32,913 nt of DNA from Lachnospiraceae bacterium (GCA_022781985.1 JALESH010000070.1:1-32913); one strand, 5' to 3'. Counted from the first letter of the stretch, positions 1-8,923 are shown. Notes: generated from the sequence alone by a model not told the origin. Numbers and translations: made by a program.

Positions 1-16
1 GAGAAGGTATCTCCAG

Positions 17-102
17 CGGAGAGGGTGGGATTCGAACCCACGCGCCCTTGCGGACAAACGGTTTTCAAGACCGCCTCGTTATGACCACTTCGATACCTCT
101 CC
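17..102 (-). tRNA. tRNA-Ser (anticodon UGA)
   Basis: Read on the minus strand, the 7-bp acceptor stem pairs GGAGAGG (96-102) with CCTCTCC (18-24). The T arm carries the usual GGTTCGAATCC. The anticodon loop CTTGAAA (63-69) puts TGA at 65-67. The 86-base length and a variable arm between anticodon and T arms fit a class II serine tRNA. The discriminator base at 17 is G and CCA does not appear to be encoded, as the next bases read CTG. It would read UCN serine codons. A tRNA promoter lies upstream at 192-220. Confidence 0.95.
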
Positions 103-191
103 ATGCTTGCCTCTGTCTTCTGATGAGGCTATCTGCTTCGGAGCTTTTTGTTGGAACTTTTCGTTTTTTGTTCCTCAGCAGTGCAAAAATG

Positions 192-220
192 ATTCTAGCA
201 AAAAACTCTCCTGGTGTCAA
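192..220 (-). promoter_or_regulatory. Promoter for the tRNA-Ser gene
   Basis: On the minus strand TTGACA (215-220), a 17-base spacer and TAGAAT (192-197) form a near-consensus housekeeping promoter about 90 bases before the tRNA. It lies in the ispD-to-tRNA gap, which has no convincing terminator, so some read-through from ispD is also possible. The rest of 103-269 shows nothing else. Confidence 0.75.
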
Positions 221-269
221 CCACTTTTTTGTAATTTTTTTTTAAAATATTTTTCTGTCAGCTATTTCT

Positions 270-980
270 TTAAAAATCGTTCAGGCTTTCTGCGATTTTT
301 AAGTCCTCGGGCGTGGTGATCTTTATGTTTTTATAACTACCCTCTTCCAATCTCACCCTCTGATCTGTAAAGGCTTCCACCACCATGGCATCGTCCGTGA
401 TACGAATGCCCTTTTCCAAAAGCTCCTCTTCCTGCTCCATGAGAAGGGTATAGGCAGCTTTAATCAGGGGATAGGCAAAGACCTGGGGCGTCTGAACCAT
501 CCAGACCAGATCCCTCCTGGGCGTGGAGGCTGCAAATCCTTCTTCATCTGCAAGCTTAACCGTATCCTTAACCGGCATACCCACAACACAGGCTCCGTAT
601 TTTTCCACACAGGAATAGGCACGGCGCAATATATCCTCTGTTACGAAGGGTCTGGCTCCGTCATGAATAAAAAGATAGTCGCACTCCCCTGCTGCCCGGA
701 TTCCCTCATAGACAGAATGATACCTCTCTTTCCCGCCGGGCACAATGGCCTTCACCTTGTCAAAGCCGTACTTCTCCACTATGCTTTCCCGGCAGAAATC
801 CATATCCTCCGGGGCAGTCACGAGGACAATCCTATCTGCAAAGCTGTCCTGAAAGGCCTTCAGGGCATAGTAAAGCACCGGCTTTCCCCTGATCTGCAGA
901 TACTGTTTGGGAATATGGCTCTGCATTCTTTTGCCGCGTCCGGCGGCCAGAACAATTGCTGCACATTTTTTTCTGATCAT
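270..980 (-). CDS. ispD: 2-C-methyl-D-erythritol 4-phosphate cytidylyltransferase IspD
   Basis: This cytosolic enzyme joins CTP and methylerythritol 4-phosphate to make CDP-ME, the third step of the non-mevalonate isoprenoid pathway. The 236-residue product has the usual family length. The N-terminal nucleotide-binding loop AAIVLAAGRGKRM (about residues 7-19) is followed by PKQYL (24-28), and a later FIHDGARPF fits the family's active-site region. The ATG at 978-980 was chosen because homology begins there. An upstream in-frame start would run into tsaD. It follows tsaD by 17 bases and is the last gene of the operon. Family assignment is firm; the physiological role is known from the family. 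Confidence 0.95.
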   Translation of the reverse strand: MIRKKCAAIVLAAGRGKRMQSHIPKQYLQIRGKPVLYYALKAFQDSFADRIVLVTAPEDMDFCRESIVEKYGFDKVKAIVPGGKERYHSVYEGIRAAGECDYLFIHDGARPFVTEDILRRAYSCVEKYGACVVGMPVKDTVKLADEEGFAASTPRRDLVWMVQTPQVFAYPLIKAAYTLLMEQEEELLEKGIRITDDAMVVEAFTDQRVRLEEGSYKNIKITTPEDLKIAESLNDF

Positions 981-997
981 ATTGATAACCGCGCTCC

Positions 998-2026
998 CTA
1001 CACTCTTTCTCCCAGCCTGAGTCCCGGAACGGCATTTAAGTCCCATCCATGACGCACGCCCCTTTGGTACTCGTAGTAGGCCGCGGTTCCGATCATTGCT
1101 GCATTGTCCGTACAAAATATGGGCGAGGGATGATAGAAGGCGATCTTCTTTTCCTTGCAGGCCTCCCGAAAAGCATCCCGCAGGGAGGAATTGGAGGCCA
1201 CACCTCCGGCTATGGCAAGCCTGTCATATCCATACTGCCGAACCGCCTCCATGGAATGCCCTACCAATACATCCACCACTGCCTTCTGAAAGGAGGCAGC
1301 CACATCGGCTGCATTGATTTCTATCCCCTTCATCCGGCAGGAGTTGAGATAATTCAGTACGGCAGATTTCAGGCCACTGAAGCTGAAATCGTAGGCAGAC
1401 TCCGCCACCCTGGCCCTGGGAAAAGAAATGGCTTCCGGATCACCCTCCCTCGCCAGCCTGTCAATGGCCGGCCCACCGGGATATCCCAGGCCAATGGCTC
1501 TGGCCACCTTGTCGTAGGCCTCCCCCGCCGCATCGTCCCTGGTCCGACCGATTATCCGGTAATCTCCATAATCCTTTACCCCAACCAGATGGGTGTGCCC
1601 GCCGGACACCACCAGACATAAAAAAGGCGGTTCCAGATCCTGGTTTTCAATATAATTAGCACTGATGTGCCCTTCAATATGATGTACACCAACCAAAGGG
1701 ATCCCCGACGCAAAGCTGATTGCCTTGGCTGCCGACACCCCCACCAGCAGGGCTCCTACCAGCCCCGGTCCATAAGTGACTGCAATAGCAGACAGCTCTC
1801 CCAGAGCGGTACCTGCCTCTTTCAGCGCCTGCCCTATGACCTGATTGATTTTTTCGATATGCTTTCTGGAAGCTATTTCCGGTACCACACCGCCGTACAC
1901 GGTGTGCAGGTCTATCTGGGAATATATGATGTTGGAGAGCACCTCCCGGCCGTTGCGTACCACTGCTGCCGCCGTCTCATCGCAGGAGCTTTCTATTGCT
2001 AAAATAAGTATTTCTCTATTATCCAT
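998..2026 (-). CDS. tsaD: tRNA N6-adenosine threonylcarbamoyltransferase TsaD
   Basis: TsaD moves the threonylcarbamoyl group from its AMP adduct onto A37 of ANN-decoding tRNAs, giving t6A, in a complex with TsaB and TsaE. The 342-residue protein shows the ASKHA-type N-terminus with [11 protein letters not shown] (about 8-18). The metal-binding HHIEGH places His116 and His120 as ligands, VVSGGHTHL follows, and a C-terminal CTDNAAMIG carries the third ligand Asp. Length is normal. tsaE and tsaB lie upstream in the same operon, so three parts of the machine are co-transcribed; tsaC, which makes the adduct, is not in the window. The assignment is secure. Confidence 0.97.
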   Translation of the reverse strand: MDNREILILAIESSCDETAAAVVRNGREVLSNIIYSQIDLHTVYGGVVPEIASRKHIEKINQVIGQALKEAGTALGELSAIAVTYGPGLVGALLVGVSAAKAISFASGIPLVGVHHIEGHISANYIENQDLEPPFLCLVVSGGHTHLVGVKDYGDYRIIGRTRDDAAGEAYDKVARAIGLGYPGGPAIDRLAREGDPEAISFPRARVAESAYDFSFSGLKSAVLNYLNSCRMKGIEINAADVAASFQKAVVDVLVGHSMEAVRQYGYDRLAIAGGVASNSSLRDAFREACKEKKIAFYHPSPIFCTDNAAMIGTAAYYEYQRGVRHGWDLNAVPGLRLGERV

Positions 2027-2077
2027 ATCTCACATGTTCCGATGCCGCCTCTTCCGGCAGGCTTTGACGGATACTCC

Positions 2078-2671
2078 TTATTCTTCTACCAGCTGCCAGC
2101 CATATATTTTCCAATGCCCATTCTCATCCAGCCTTAACAGAAACTGCTCATTGGAATTAATGAGAGTACTCCCCTGACGGATGGAGAAGCTGCAGTAAAG
2201 CCTAGCCCATTCAAAGCCGTCCTGGGAGAAATATTCCACATCCGTACTGGAAGAGGTGGAATAGCTGGATATGACCAGCCCATTCTGCTTCATGGAGGCG
2301 ATATCGCTGATCAGATTCTGGATATACTCCTCCTCCGTCTGGTTGGCCACCAGCTCCCGGTCGTACAGCTTCCGGATCTGGAGGGCCAACTCCCGAACCT
2401 GGGCATCCTCATTTTCCTCATTGTAAAAACACTGTGTAATATCACAGTAATATTTTACCACCTCCTTGGGGGAGGGGGGATAGTGGGCCTCAAGATTCCT
2501 CAGAAGAACCTGCTGTGTCTGAGTGATGGTCTCTGTCTCTCTTGTGCTTTCCACTCCCATTTTGCGGGATACATAATAGTAAAACCCTACCAGAAGAGCT
2601 ACAAGTATGCAGCCGATCAGGAGCAGCTTTACCGGATTCTGCTTTGCTTCCGTATTTTTTCCTTTTCCCAT
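2078..2671 (-). CDS. Membrane-anchored protein of unknown function
   Basis: The 197-residue protein has a short basic N-terminus, one hydrophobic helix at about residues 14-33 and a larger polar C-terminal part, probably outside the membrane. The C-terminal part has a helical region rich in Glu and Gln, then an aromatic, beta-like segment ending in a KIYGWQL stretch. This resembles small anchored proteins annotated as DUF6715 in Lachnospiraceae, but that link is from memory and unverified. It lies five bases before the rnz stop and 51 bases before tsaD, so it is an operon member. No catalytic motif is visible and no function can be assigned. Confidence 0.8.
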   Translation of the reverse strand: MGKGKNTEAKQNPVKLLLIGCILVALLVGFYYYVSRKMGVESTRETETITQTQQVLLRNLEAHYPPSPKEVVKYYCDITQCFYNEENEDAQVRELALQIRKLYDRELVANQTEEEYIQNLISDIASMKQNGLVISSYSTSSSTDVEYFSQDGFEWARLYCSFSIRQGSTLINSNEQFLLRLDENGHWKIYGWQLVEE

Positions 2672-2676
2672 ATGTC

Positions 2677-3588
2677 TTAACCCTCTTCGAACATAAGATC
2701 TATGCTCTTTCCATCCTTTCCGGCCTCTGCCCGGGGGAATATCCTCCGCACCTCAGGCATAAAGTCCTCCGGGCGTACCAGGGACGGACTGTAATGTGTC
2801 AGCCACAGCCTCTTTACCTCCGCCCTCTCTGCCAGCCCGGCCGCCTCATAAAAGGTCATATGCTTATATTCCCTGGCCTTGTCCTTCTTTTCAGGCTCGC
2901 CGTACATCCCCTCACATATGAAGAGATCCGCTCCGGCCGCATGGCGGACAATGCTCTCCGTAGGCCTGGTATCCGTGCAGTAGGTGACCTTCAGTCCCTT
3001 TCTGGGTTCCCCCAGTACCATGTGAGGGGTATAGGTCCTCCCCTCCTGCACCACCGTCTCCCCCTTTTGGAGCCGGCTCCAGCAGCGCCTGTCGATCCCA
3101 AGCTCCACAGCCCTGTCCACCTGAAATTTGCCGATACGATCCACTACGATACAATATCCATAGCATACCACATTATGGTTTACCCGAAAAGCTTCTATTC
3201 TGAAACCGTCAAACGAAAGGCTCTGCTCCGGCTCCGTGATCTCCACACACTCAATCGAAAAGGGCAGCTCCGGCGCAATGACCCTCAGAGCGGAAACCAC
3301 CCTGGTCAGCCCCTTTGGCCCCACTAAAAGAAGCGGCTCTGTCCTTTCTGCATTTCCCATGGTAAGGAGCATGCCCGGCAGTCCGCTGATATGGTCCGCG
3401 TGATAGTGCGTGAAGCAGATGATGTCAATAGGCTTTGGGCTCCAGCCCTTTTCCTTCATGGCGATCTGCGTCCCTTCTCCGCAGTCAATCAATATACTTT
3501 TTCCATTATATCTTGCCATCAGGGAGGTCAGCCAGCGATATGGAAGCGGCATCATCCCCCCGGTGCCAAGCAGACAAATATCTAACAT
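2677..3588 (-). CDS. rnz: Ribonuclease Z (tRNA 3'-endonuclease)
   Basis: RNase Z cuts the 3' trailer from tRNA precursors, mainly those lacking an encoded CCA. The 303-residue product matches the family length. It carries the metallo-beta-lactamase metal site FTHYHADH, with His61, His63, Asp65 and His66 as ligands, plus later conserved Asp and His (CTDTRPT, LTHYSPS). The N-terminal LLGTGGMMP is typical. The ATG at 3586-3588 has a good AGGAG site six bases before it, whereas longer in-frame starts lie inside the preceding gene. Its place among t6A genes gives the operon a tRNA-maturation theme. The tRNA-Ser at 17-102 lacks an encoded CCA and would be a fitting substrate. Confidence 0.93.
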   Translation of the reverse strand: MLDICLLGTGGMMPLPYRWLTSLMARYNGKSILIDCGEGTQIAMKEKGWSPKPIDIICFTHYHADHISGLPGMLLTMGNAERTEPLLLVGPKGLTRVVSALRVIAPELPFSIECVEITEPEQSLSFDGFRIEAFRVNHNVVCYGYCIVVDRIGKFQVDRAVELGIDRRCWSRLQKGETVVQEGRTYTPHMVLGEPRKGLKVTYCTDTRPTESIVRHAAGADLFICEGMYGEPEKKDKAREYKHMTFYEAAGLAERAEVKRLWLTHYSPSLVRPEDFMPEVRRIFPRAEAGKDGKSIDLMFEEG

Positions 3589-3607
3589 TTTTCTCCTATT
3601 CCGATAT

Positions 3608-3853
3608 TTACAGCATTTCCTCAGCATCCCGGCAGTCCACCGGTATCCTGAACCCGGCAATCATCCGGTCGTAGCAGTCTTCACACAGATCAAAGCTGTG
3701 AATCTGCCCATCTTTTCTGCTGAAATATCCAAAAACGGATGTTACGTCAAAACATCCCTCTTTTATAATTCCGTTTTCTACCAATAAATCTTTTCCACAG
3801 TTGTTGCATACCACGGCAAGCAGCTCTCTTTTACTCTCCAGATATTTACGCAT
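3608..3853 (-). CDS. Small Cys-rich protein, possibly zinc-binding
   Basis: The 81-residue protein contains two CxxC pairs, CNNC near residues 16-19 and CEDC near 57-60, spaced like a zinc ribbon. Between them lies a beta-like segment with GYFSRKDGQIHSFDLC. A GGAGG site eight bases before the ATG supports the start. It lies 19 bases before rnz and about 100 bases after rimI. A TATAAT at 3899-3904 lies upstream with no clear -35, so an internal promoter is possible but weak. The function is not recognised. A zinc-ribbon accessory protein is a guess from the cysteine pattern alone. Confidence 0.8.
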   Translation of the reverse strand: MRKYLESKRELLAVVCNNCGKDLLVENGIIKEGCFDVTSVFGYFSRKDGQIHSFDLCEDCYDRMIAGFRIPVDCRDAEEML

Positions 3854-3950
3854 AGCCTCATCCTCCCACGATAATCAAAATCAAACGCTATATTTGTCAT
3901 TATACATGAGTGTACAGGGCAAAAATAGTGGTAATTCTTCCATCCTCTGC

Positions 3951-4385
3951 CTACCTTTTCCACATGATCAGGGCATCCTCCCTGGGCTTTTCATAAAAAT
4001 TTTTTCTTATCCCCCGGCCTTCAAATCCAAAGCTTTCATAAAGGCCTATGGCCGGCTGATTGCTGCACCTTACCTCCAGTGTGAAGGCTTCGATGCCCTG
4101 CCTTTTCCCATCCTCCAGCACTCTGGCCAGCAACGCCGAGGCGATGCCGCGCCTGCGGTACTTTTCGCTTACTGATACGTTGCTGATCTCCCCTTCTCCG
4201 GCAAGATTCCTGCAGCCGCAGATACCCACCGGTTCCCCTTCTGCCTCTGCCACATAAAAAAAGGCATAGCTGAGTCTGATGGTCTCCAGAAAGGAACTCT
4301 CCGACCAGGGAGCAGAAAAGCATGCCCTCTCCTGTGCCGCCGCCCAGGCTGCATCTCCCTCTTCCATACGTCTGATCCTGATCAT
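3951..4385 (-). CDS. rimI: GNAT-family N-acetyltransferase, RimI-like
   Basis: RimI acetylates the N-terminal amine of ribosomal protein bS18 and possibly other proteins. The 144-residue protein has the GNAT core. The acetyl-CoA loop lies in YRRRGIASALL, and VSVSEKYRRRG and NQPAIGLYESFGF are typical of RimI. The ATG at 4383-4385 lies one base after the tsaB stop, and its ribosome site would be within the end of tsaB. This placement points to translational coupling. The tsaB-rimI-tsaD neighbourhood is a frequent bacterial arrangement and supports the RimI call over other GNAT enzymes. The exact substrate cannot be read from sequence. Confidence 0.9.
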   Translation of the reverse strand: MIRIRRMEEGDAAWAAAQERACFSAPWSESSFLETIRLSYAFFYVAEAEGEPVGICGCRNLAGEGEISNVSVSEKYRRRGIASALLARVLEDGKRQGIEAFTLEVRCSNQPAIGLYESFGFEGRGIRKNFYEKPREDALIMWKR

Positions 4386-4386
4386 T

Positions 4387-5148
4387 TTATGCGGGTGCTC
4401 CTTCCCCGGATTTTTCCCTCCGCTCCCGCTCTGCCTGAGACATTCGCAGATAGATGGGGCTGTGTTCATCAGCGGACACGGTTTTTCCCTCCTCGAAGTA
4501 GATCCTGCCGAGAGCTGCTATGGAAGCTGCCCTCTGCCGGTTCATATGGGCAGGAGCAAAGCAGCAGGATACCTGCATCAGCTCCGCCAGTCTGTCCCGA
4601 TACACCGGCACCCCATCACCTAAAAATATGACCTGATGTCCCAGCTCATTCAGCCTTTCTGCAATTTCTTCCAAGGCTGCGGCGCACCGGGGATGGAGCT
4701 CCTTCATTTTGAAGCTGTGCAAAAACCGGTTTTCCGGATTTTTTTCTTCCACACCTTCCGGACAGAACTCATAAATGCCGGTATAGACCTGCCCCCGTCT
4801 GGCATCCATAATCGGACAGATGCAGCCGGCTGCTCCATACATATTATAAGCCAGTCCCTCCAGCGTAGGCACCTCCACCAGGGGCAGCCCCAGTGCCAGC
4901 CCCAGTCCCTTTGCCGTAGCCGAACCGATGCGCAGTCCTGTAAAGGAGCCGGGCCCCGCCGCCAGCGCCACAGCATCCACACTGCCCAGATCCAGCTCTA
5001 CCATCCTCCTGATCTCCTCCAGCATGGGAAGCAGTGTCTGGGAATGGTTTTTTTTATACTGTATACTATATTCCGCAATCAGTGTCTCGTCCTCTGCCAC
5101 TGCCACGGACGCCACCAGGCCGGAGCTGTCCAGTGCCAATATTTTCAT
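4387..5148 (-). CDS. tsaB: t6A synthesis complex subunit TsaB
   Basis: TsaB is the TsaD-like, catalytically silent partner that dimerises with TsaD and recruits TsaE for t6A formation. The 253-residue protein opens with MKILALDSSG and has the family motif AAGPGSFTGLRIG around residues 60-72. It lacks the HxxxH metal site of TsaD. The ATG at 5146-5148 overlaps the tsaE stop by four bases (ATGA), which implies translational coupling and equal output. A C-terminal tail rich in Glu and Arg extends past the core. Confidence in the family is high. Confidence 0.94.
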   Translation of the reverse strand: MKILALDSSGLVASVAVAEDETLIAEYSIQYKKNHSQTLLPMLEEIRRMVELDLGSVDAVALAAGPGSFTGLRIGSATAKGLGLALGLPLVEVPTLEGLAYNMYGAAGCICPIMDARRGQVYTGIYEFCPEGVEEKNPENRFLHSFKMKELHPRCAAALEEIAERLNELGHQVIFLGDGVPVYRDRLAELMQVSCCFAPAHMNRQRAASIAALGRIYFEEGKTVSADEHSPIYLRMSQAERERREKSGEGAPA

Positions 5149-5585
5149 TGCTTCATCACCCTCTTCTCCGTTATCGTTATTTTCCGAAAATCCGGCCCCT
5201 TGCTCAGATCCTTGTGGATCCTGATCTCTCTGTAATGCTCCGGCAGAATCTCTTCTATGAGACCGGCCCACTCGATCAGACATACACCGGTGCCGTAGAT
5301 ACAGTCCTCGTAGCCTATTTCCTCCATCTCCTCCGAATCCCCGATACGGTATGCATCGAAGTGATAGAGGGGCAGCCTGCCGTCCTCATAAACCTGAAGA
5401 ATGGTGAAAGTAGGACTGCTGACCGGTTCCTCTATCCCCAAGCCCTTTGCCACTCCCTGGGCAAACACTGTCTTTCCTGCTCCCAGATCCCCGATCAGGG
5501 TATATACCTCCCCGGCGGCTGCCCTCTCTCCAAGCTGCCGGCCTAAAGCAAAGGTCTCCTCTGTACTGAAAGATTCAAACTCCAT
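5145..5585 (-). CDS. tsaE: t6A synthesis ATPase TsaE
   Basis: TsaE is the small ATPase that resets the TsaB-TsaD complex during t6A synthesis. The 146-residue product has a Walker A loop GDLGAGKT (residues 32-39). It also has the family segment SSPTFTILQVYEDGR and, near the C-terminus, an IEWAGL motif. The ATG at 5583-5585 follows an AAGGAGGG ribosome site at good spacing. A GTG 21 bases upstream would overlap the preceding gene and was rejected. It overlaps tsaB by four bases. Confidence 0.95.
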   Translation of the reverse strand: MEFESFSTEETFALGRQLGERAAAGEVYTLIGDLGAGKTVFAQGVAKGLGIEEPVSSPTFTILQVYEDGRLPLYHFDAYRIGDSEEMEEIGYEDCIYGTGVCLIEWAGLIEEILPEHYREIRIHKDLSKGPDFRKITITEKRVMKQ

Positions 5586-5599
5586 ACGATTCCCTCCTT

Positions 5600-6079
5600 C
5601 TACCACCGGATCTTTACCCTGGCAGGCGGCATGTGGGAGGAAATCATCCTGATCACCTGCGGCGCCATTTCCCCCAGGTCACATTTAGGAAATATGGAGG
5701 CATTGGAGCGGGAGGTATAGACAATGATGCTTTTTGTGGTGGAAACAGCCCTGTACATCTGTCCCCAGGCCTGAGCCTGCACTGTTTCTCCCTGGGACAC
5801 CTCAATCCCCTCTTCCGTAAGCTTATAGTGAAGGGGCTGCTGAAAGGCAGGTGTATTGATCATCTGCCGCCTGGATTTTAAAAACAGGGTCCAGGGCAGA
5901 TACAGCAGAATGAGGATCCCAGCCAACAGGAAGGCCTCCCCTCCTCCGGCAAAGAACCAAACCACCATCAGGGCTCCCACTCCTGTTCCGATCAGGCCGG
6001 AAGCGCTGTAATAGGTGTGGTGCAGCAGGTAATCATATAAAATCCCCGCTGTCATCTTTATGTCAAATTCAAGCTCCAT
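5600..6079 (-). CDS. YcxB-like membrane protein
   Basis: The 159-residue protein has two hydrophobic helices (about residues 25-43 and 48-67) followed by a soluble C-terminal domain. That domain has the pattern LTEEGIEVSQGE then a Trp, and later IIVYTSRSNASIFPK. This is the layout of YcxB-like proteins (PF14317), whose role is unknown. The ATG at 6077-6079 follows AAAGGAG. It is the first gene of the operon behind the promoter at 6104-6131. It ends 14 bases before tsaE, so co-transcription with the t6A genes is likely. The family call rests on domain pattern recalled from memory. Confidence 0.78.
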   Translation of the reverse strand: MELEFDIKMTAGILYDYLLHHTYYSASGLIGTGVGALMVVWFFAGGGEAFLLAGILILLYLPWTLFLKSRRQMINTPAFQQPLHYKLTEEGIEVSQGETVQAQAWGQMYRAVSTTKSIIVYTSRSNASIFPKCDLGEMAPQVIRMISSHMPPARVKIRW

Positions 6080-6103
6080 AAAAATTGCACTCCTTTCACA
6101 CTT

Positions 6104-6131
6104 ATTATACCTAAGTTTGAATGAAGTGCAA
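6104..6131 (-). promoter_or_regulatory. Promoter of the tsaEB-rnz-tsaD-ispD operon
   Basis: Minus-strand TTGCAC (6126-6131), a 16-base spacer and a perfect TATAAT (6104-6109) lie just before the first gene, leaving a 5' leader of about 20 bases. Confidence 0.7.
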
Positions 6132-6139
6132 GTATTTCC

Positions 6140-6168
6140 GTGAACAACATCCAGTGAATGCTGTTCAC
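6140..6168. terminator. Inverted repeat after the ABC permease gene
   Basis: GTGAACA (6140-6146) pairs with TGTTCAC (6162-6168), and CAT with ATG inside, around a seven-base loop. It lies three bases past the permease stop and just before the next promoter. No T run follows on the minus strand, so it is either a weak terminator, a 3' stabiliser or an operator. Confidence 0.4.
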
Positions 6169-6171
6169 TCA

Positions 6172-7386
6172 TCATTCCCTGCGAAGGGCTTCAATAGGAC
6201 TGAGACGGGCCGCTTTTTTTGCAGGGTAGATCCCGAAGAAAATCCCCACTGCAGAGGAGAAAACAGTGGCTCCCAGTACAGTAGACGCCTGAATCCCCGG
6301 CCTTACCCCGACTATGGCGCACACTCCTCCAGCCCCCAGGACACCGATCAGAATTCCGATCATGCCGCCCAGCAGAGTGATAATGGATGCCTCTGCCAGA
6401 AACTGCAGCAGAATGGAACCCGTCCTGGCTCCCAGGGCCTTGCGGATGCCGATTTCCCTGGTTCTTTCCGTAACAGAAACCAGCATAATATTCATGACGC
6501 CAATGCCGCCTACCAGAAGGGAAATCGCCGCTACAAAGGAGATGAACACGGTAATGATGTTCAATACGTTGTCATACTGGGCGCTCACATCCGCAAAGCT
6601 CTGCACCATGATCTGACCCTCTCCCCGCACGTTATACTTGTTCTCCAGCAGGCTTACCGATCTCTGCGCGATCTGCCTGCTGTATTCCGCTGCCTCTCCA
6701 ACCACATAGAACTGGCCGAATTCCTCGATATTATAGTAAAAATGATCCCCCAGCACCGAAAGGGGAAGCTCGATCTGGATATAGTTTCCGGAACCCATAT
6801 TAATAATGCTTGCAGCACTGTCCTGACGGATGCCGACGATGGTCATCTCCTGAGTGATTCCGTAGAGAGTAAGGTCAAAGCTCAGGCCGATGACATCCGT
6901 GGTTCCGAACAGGGAAACAGCACTGCTTTCCGTGATGACGCACACCCGGTTTCCGCTCTCCGCATCTCCCTTTGTGAAATATTTCCCTCGGACCAGAGGA
7001 TCGGTGGTGGTATACTGCAGTCCCTCCGTCCCCCCTGTTACCCTGGCCTCAAAGTCACCCTTGGGACCCTCTGCCGTCCCCCCACCGCCTAATGTGGGCG
7101 TCACTGCTTTTACATGCTCCACCCTTTCCCGGATCAGTTCAAAATCCTCCCTGCCAAAGCTGACAGTGGTACCCTTCAGGGTACTGTCCGCATAGATGGC
7201 AATCTGACCGCTGCCGATACTTTCCAGCTCCTGGTTGATCTGTGTCCTGACGCCGTTTCCGATAGCCATGACCATGATCACAGAGGCGATGCCTATGATG
7301 ATACCCAGCATGGTCAGGATGGAACGGCCTTTATTGCTCTTAATATTCATAAGGGCAATCTTAATGTATTCCCATATCTGTGCCAT
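6172..7386 (-). CDS. MacB/FtsX-type ABC transporter permease
   Basis: The 404-residue protein has the MacB-like plan. An N-terminal transmembrane helix (around residues 22-45, SILTMLGIIIGIASVIMVMAIG) is followed by a large extracytoplasmic domain. Three C-terminal helices with the FtsX signature follow, including GGIGVMNIMLVSVTERTREIGIRKALGA. It would pair with the ATPase at 8931-9614 to drive export or mechanotransmission. The ATG at 7384-7386 follows AGGGAGG, and the gene begins 13 bases after the adaptor gene. In Firmicutes such systems often export antimicrobial peptides or small molecules; the substrate here is unknown. Confidence 0.92.
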   Translation of the reverse strand: MAQIWEYIKIALMNIKSNKGRSILTMLGIIIGIASVIMVMAIGNGVRTQINQELESIGSGQIAIYADSTLKGTTVSFGREDFELIRERVEHVKAVTPTLGGGGTAEGPKGDFEARVTGGTEGLQYTTTDPLVRGKYFTKGDAESGNRVCVITESSAVSLFGTTDVIGLSFDLTLYGITQEMTIVGIRQDSAASIINMGSGNYIQIELPLSVLGDHFYYNIEEFGQFYVVGEAAEYSRQIAQRSVSLLENKYNVRGEGQIMVQSFADVSAQYDNVLNIITVFISFVAAISLLVGGIGVMNIMLVSVTERTREIGIRKALGARTGSILLQFLAEASIITLLGGMIGILIGVLGAGGVCAIVGVRPGIQASTVLGATVFSSAVGIFFGIYPAKKAARLSPIEALRRE

Positions 7387-7399
7387 ACAAAGCCTCCCT

Positions 7400-8923
7400 T
7401 TATTCTTCCGGCTCTGCCCCGGCTGCCGACTCTTTTGTCTCATCCATGGACTCTGTCACTGTCTGCACTCCTGACTCTTCCAAGACGGCTGTTACCTTCA
7501 TCCCCTCCTGAATATCCGACGAAACCTCAGTCAGTACCTGATCCGCCGGAGCCAGCCCCTCCCTGATCTCCATATTCATGTCGGAGCTGATTCCGGTCTG
7601 CACCGGTTTTCTGACCACAATTCCGTTTTCTACCGCATAGACAAAATCCCCATCCTTATCCGTATTGACCGCACTGATGGGCACCAGCAGCGCCTGCTCC
7701 GACTTTGCGGTACGGATAGTAACCTTAGCTTCCACACCAAGGAAAATGTTTTCATCCGGATTCAGTATCCTGATATCTGCATTGACCACCGGTGCACCGC
7801 TGGAATTTTTCACTGCCATCCTGTCGATTTTACTTACTTCACCCTCATAGGTACTGCCTGCTATGGTCACCACTGCCTGCTGCCCTGCCTCCAGCTTTTC
7901 CAGATCATACTTGGTGACAGCTATAGTCACTTTGACCTTTTCCGTGCTTTCCAGCTTAAACATCTGGGTGCCCTGGGCAGGGATCTGCCCCTCCGTCACA
8001 TTCATCTCCGTCACAACTCCGCTGAATGCAGCCAGCACACCGCCACGGGACTCCTCCACTGCCTCCAGAACCCGCTGATTGGCCATGCCCTCCATCTCCC
8101 TTTTGGCCTCCAGCTCTTCCTGGCTTCCCTGACTCATTTTGGCGCCCTCTGCAGAGGCCTTCTGGGATTTCATCTCTGCCCTGTACTCCTTACAGTTGTT
8201 CAGCATTTCCGTATACCTGCCGATTTCCTCCTGCCAGGCCCGGATCTCCGCGTTGTTGGACTGCTCATAATGATTCTGCTGCACCAGCTTCTGAAGATTC
8301 TGATACTCATCGGAATCCGGCTGATCCGCCCAGTCAATCAGGGAAATCTGCAGCAGGGCGCCCTCATGGGCCAGTGCTGCCTTCTTATCATCCACCTTTT
8401 TCTGGAGCTCCTTGATACAGTTATCAATGTCTGTAATCTGCTGCTCCAGCACCCCCAGATTGGTATTGGCTTCCTGCAGGTCTCCCAGGCTTTCCTTATT
8501 TTTCCCTACGGTATTCTGATAGCCTCCCTCATTTGCCTGAAGCTGAAGCTCTGCCCTTCTCTTTTCCTGCTCCAGGGCCTCCTGATCATAAGTAATGACA
8601 GGTTCTCCTTTGGCAATATTCTCCCCCGCAGCCGCATGGATAGCTCCTACCTCTACACTGATGGGGGCAAAATAGGTCTTTACCTCCTCAGATGCCACCG
8701 AGCCGCTGGTACTAATGGTCTGTTCGATATCCCCTCTCACCACCTCTGCCGTTATCACCACCGGCTTGCTGTTTGCAGAGGAGATGCTGGATGCAACAAT
8801 CAAAAGAACAAGCACACCTGCTGCACCTCCGGCTATGCTTCTTTTGATGATTTTTTTCTTCTTTTCCTTGGGCATGCCCTCTCTTTTCCCTGCTTTTTCT
8901 TTTTTTCCCATCCTTGTAACCAT
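7400..8923 (-). CDS. HlyD-like periplasmic-type adaptor of the ABC exporter
   Basis: The roughly 507-residue protein has a Lys-rich N-terminus, one membrane helix (about residues 30-52), a split biotinyl-lipoyl region and a long helical hairpin rich in Glu, Gln and Lys. Beta-barrel segments such as GVVTEMNVTEGQIPAQG and LLVPISAVNTDKDGDFVYAVENG follow. This is the membrane-fusion fold used with MacB pumps, also found in Gram-positive cells. The start is uncertain. The ATG at 8921-8923 lies one base after AAAGGAG, and the ATG at 8909-8911 lies 13 bases after it; neither spacing is ideal. The acidic C-terminal tail is rich in Glu and Ala. It follows the ATPase gene by seven bases. Confidence 0.88.
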   Translation of the reverse strand: MVTRMGKKEKAGKREGMPKEKKKKIIKRSIAGGAAGVLVLLIVASSISSANSKPVVITAEVVRGDIEQTISTSGSVASEEVKTYFAPISVEVGAIHAAAGENIAKGEPVITYDQEALEQEKRRAELQLQANEGGYQNTVGKNKESLGDLQEANTNLGVLEQQITDIDNCIKELQKKVDDKKAALAHEGALLQISLIDWADQPDSDEYQNLQKLVQQNHYEQSNNAEIRAWQEEIGRYTEMLNNCKEYRAEMKSQKASAEGAKMSQGSQEELEAKREMEGMANQRVLEAVEESRGGVLAAFSGVVTEMNVTEGQIPAQGTQMFKLESTEKVKVTIAVTKYDLEKLEAGQQAVVTIAGSTYEGEVSKIDRMAVKNSSGAPVVNADIRILNPDENIFLGVEAKVTIRTAKSEQALLVPISAVNTDKDGDFVYAVENGIVVRKPVQTGISSDMNMEIREGLAPADQVLTEVSSDIQEGMKVTAVLEESGVQTVTESMDETKESAAGAEPEE

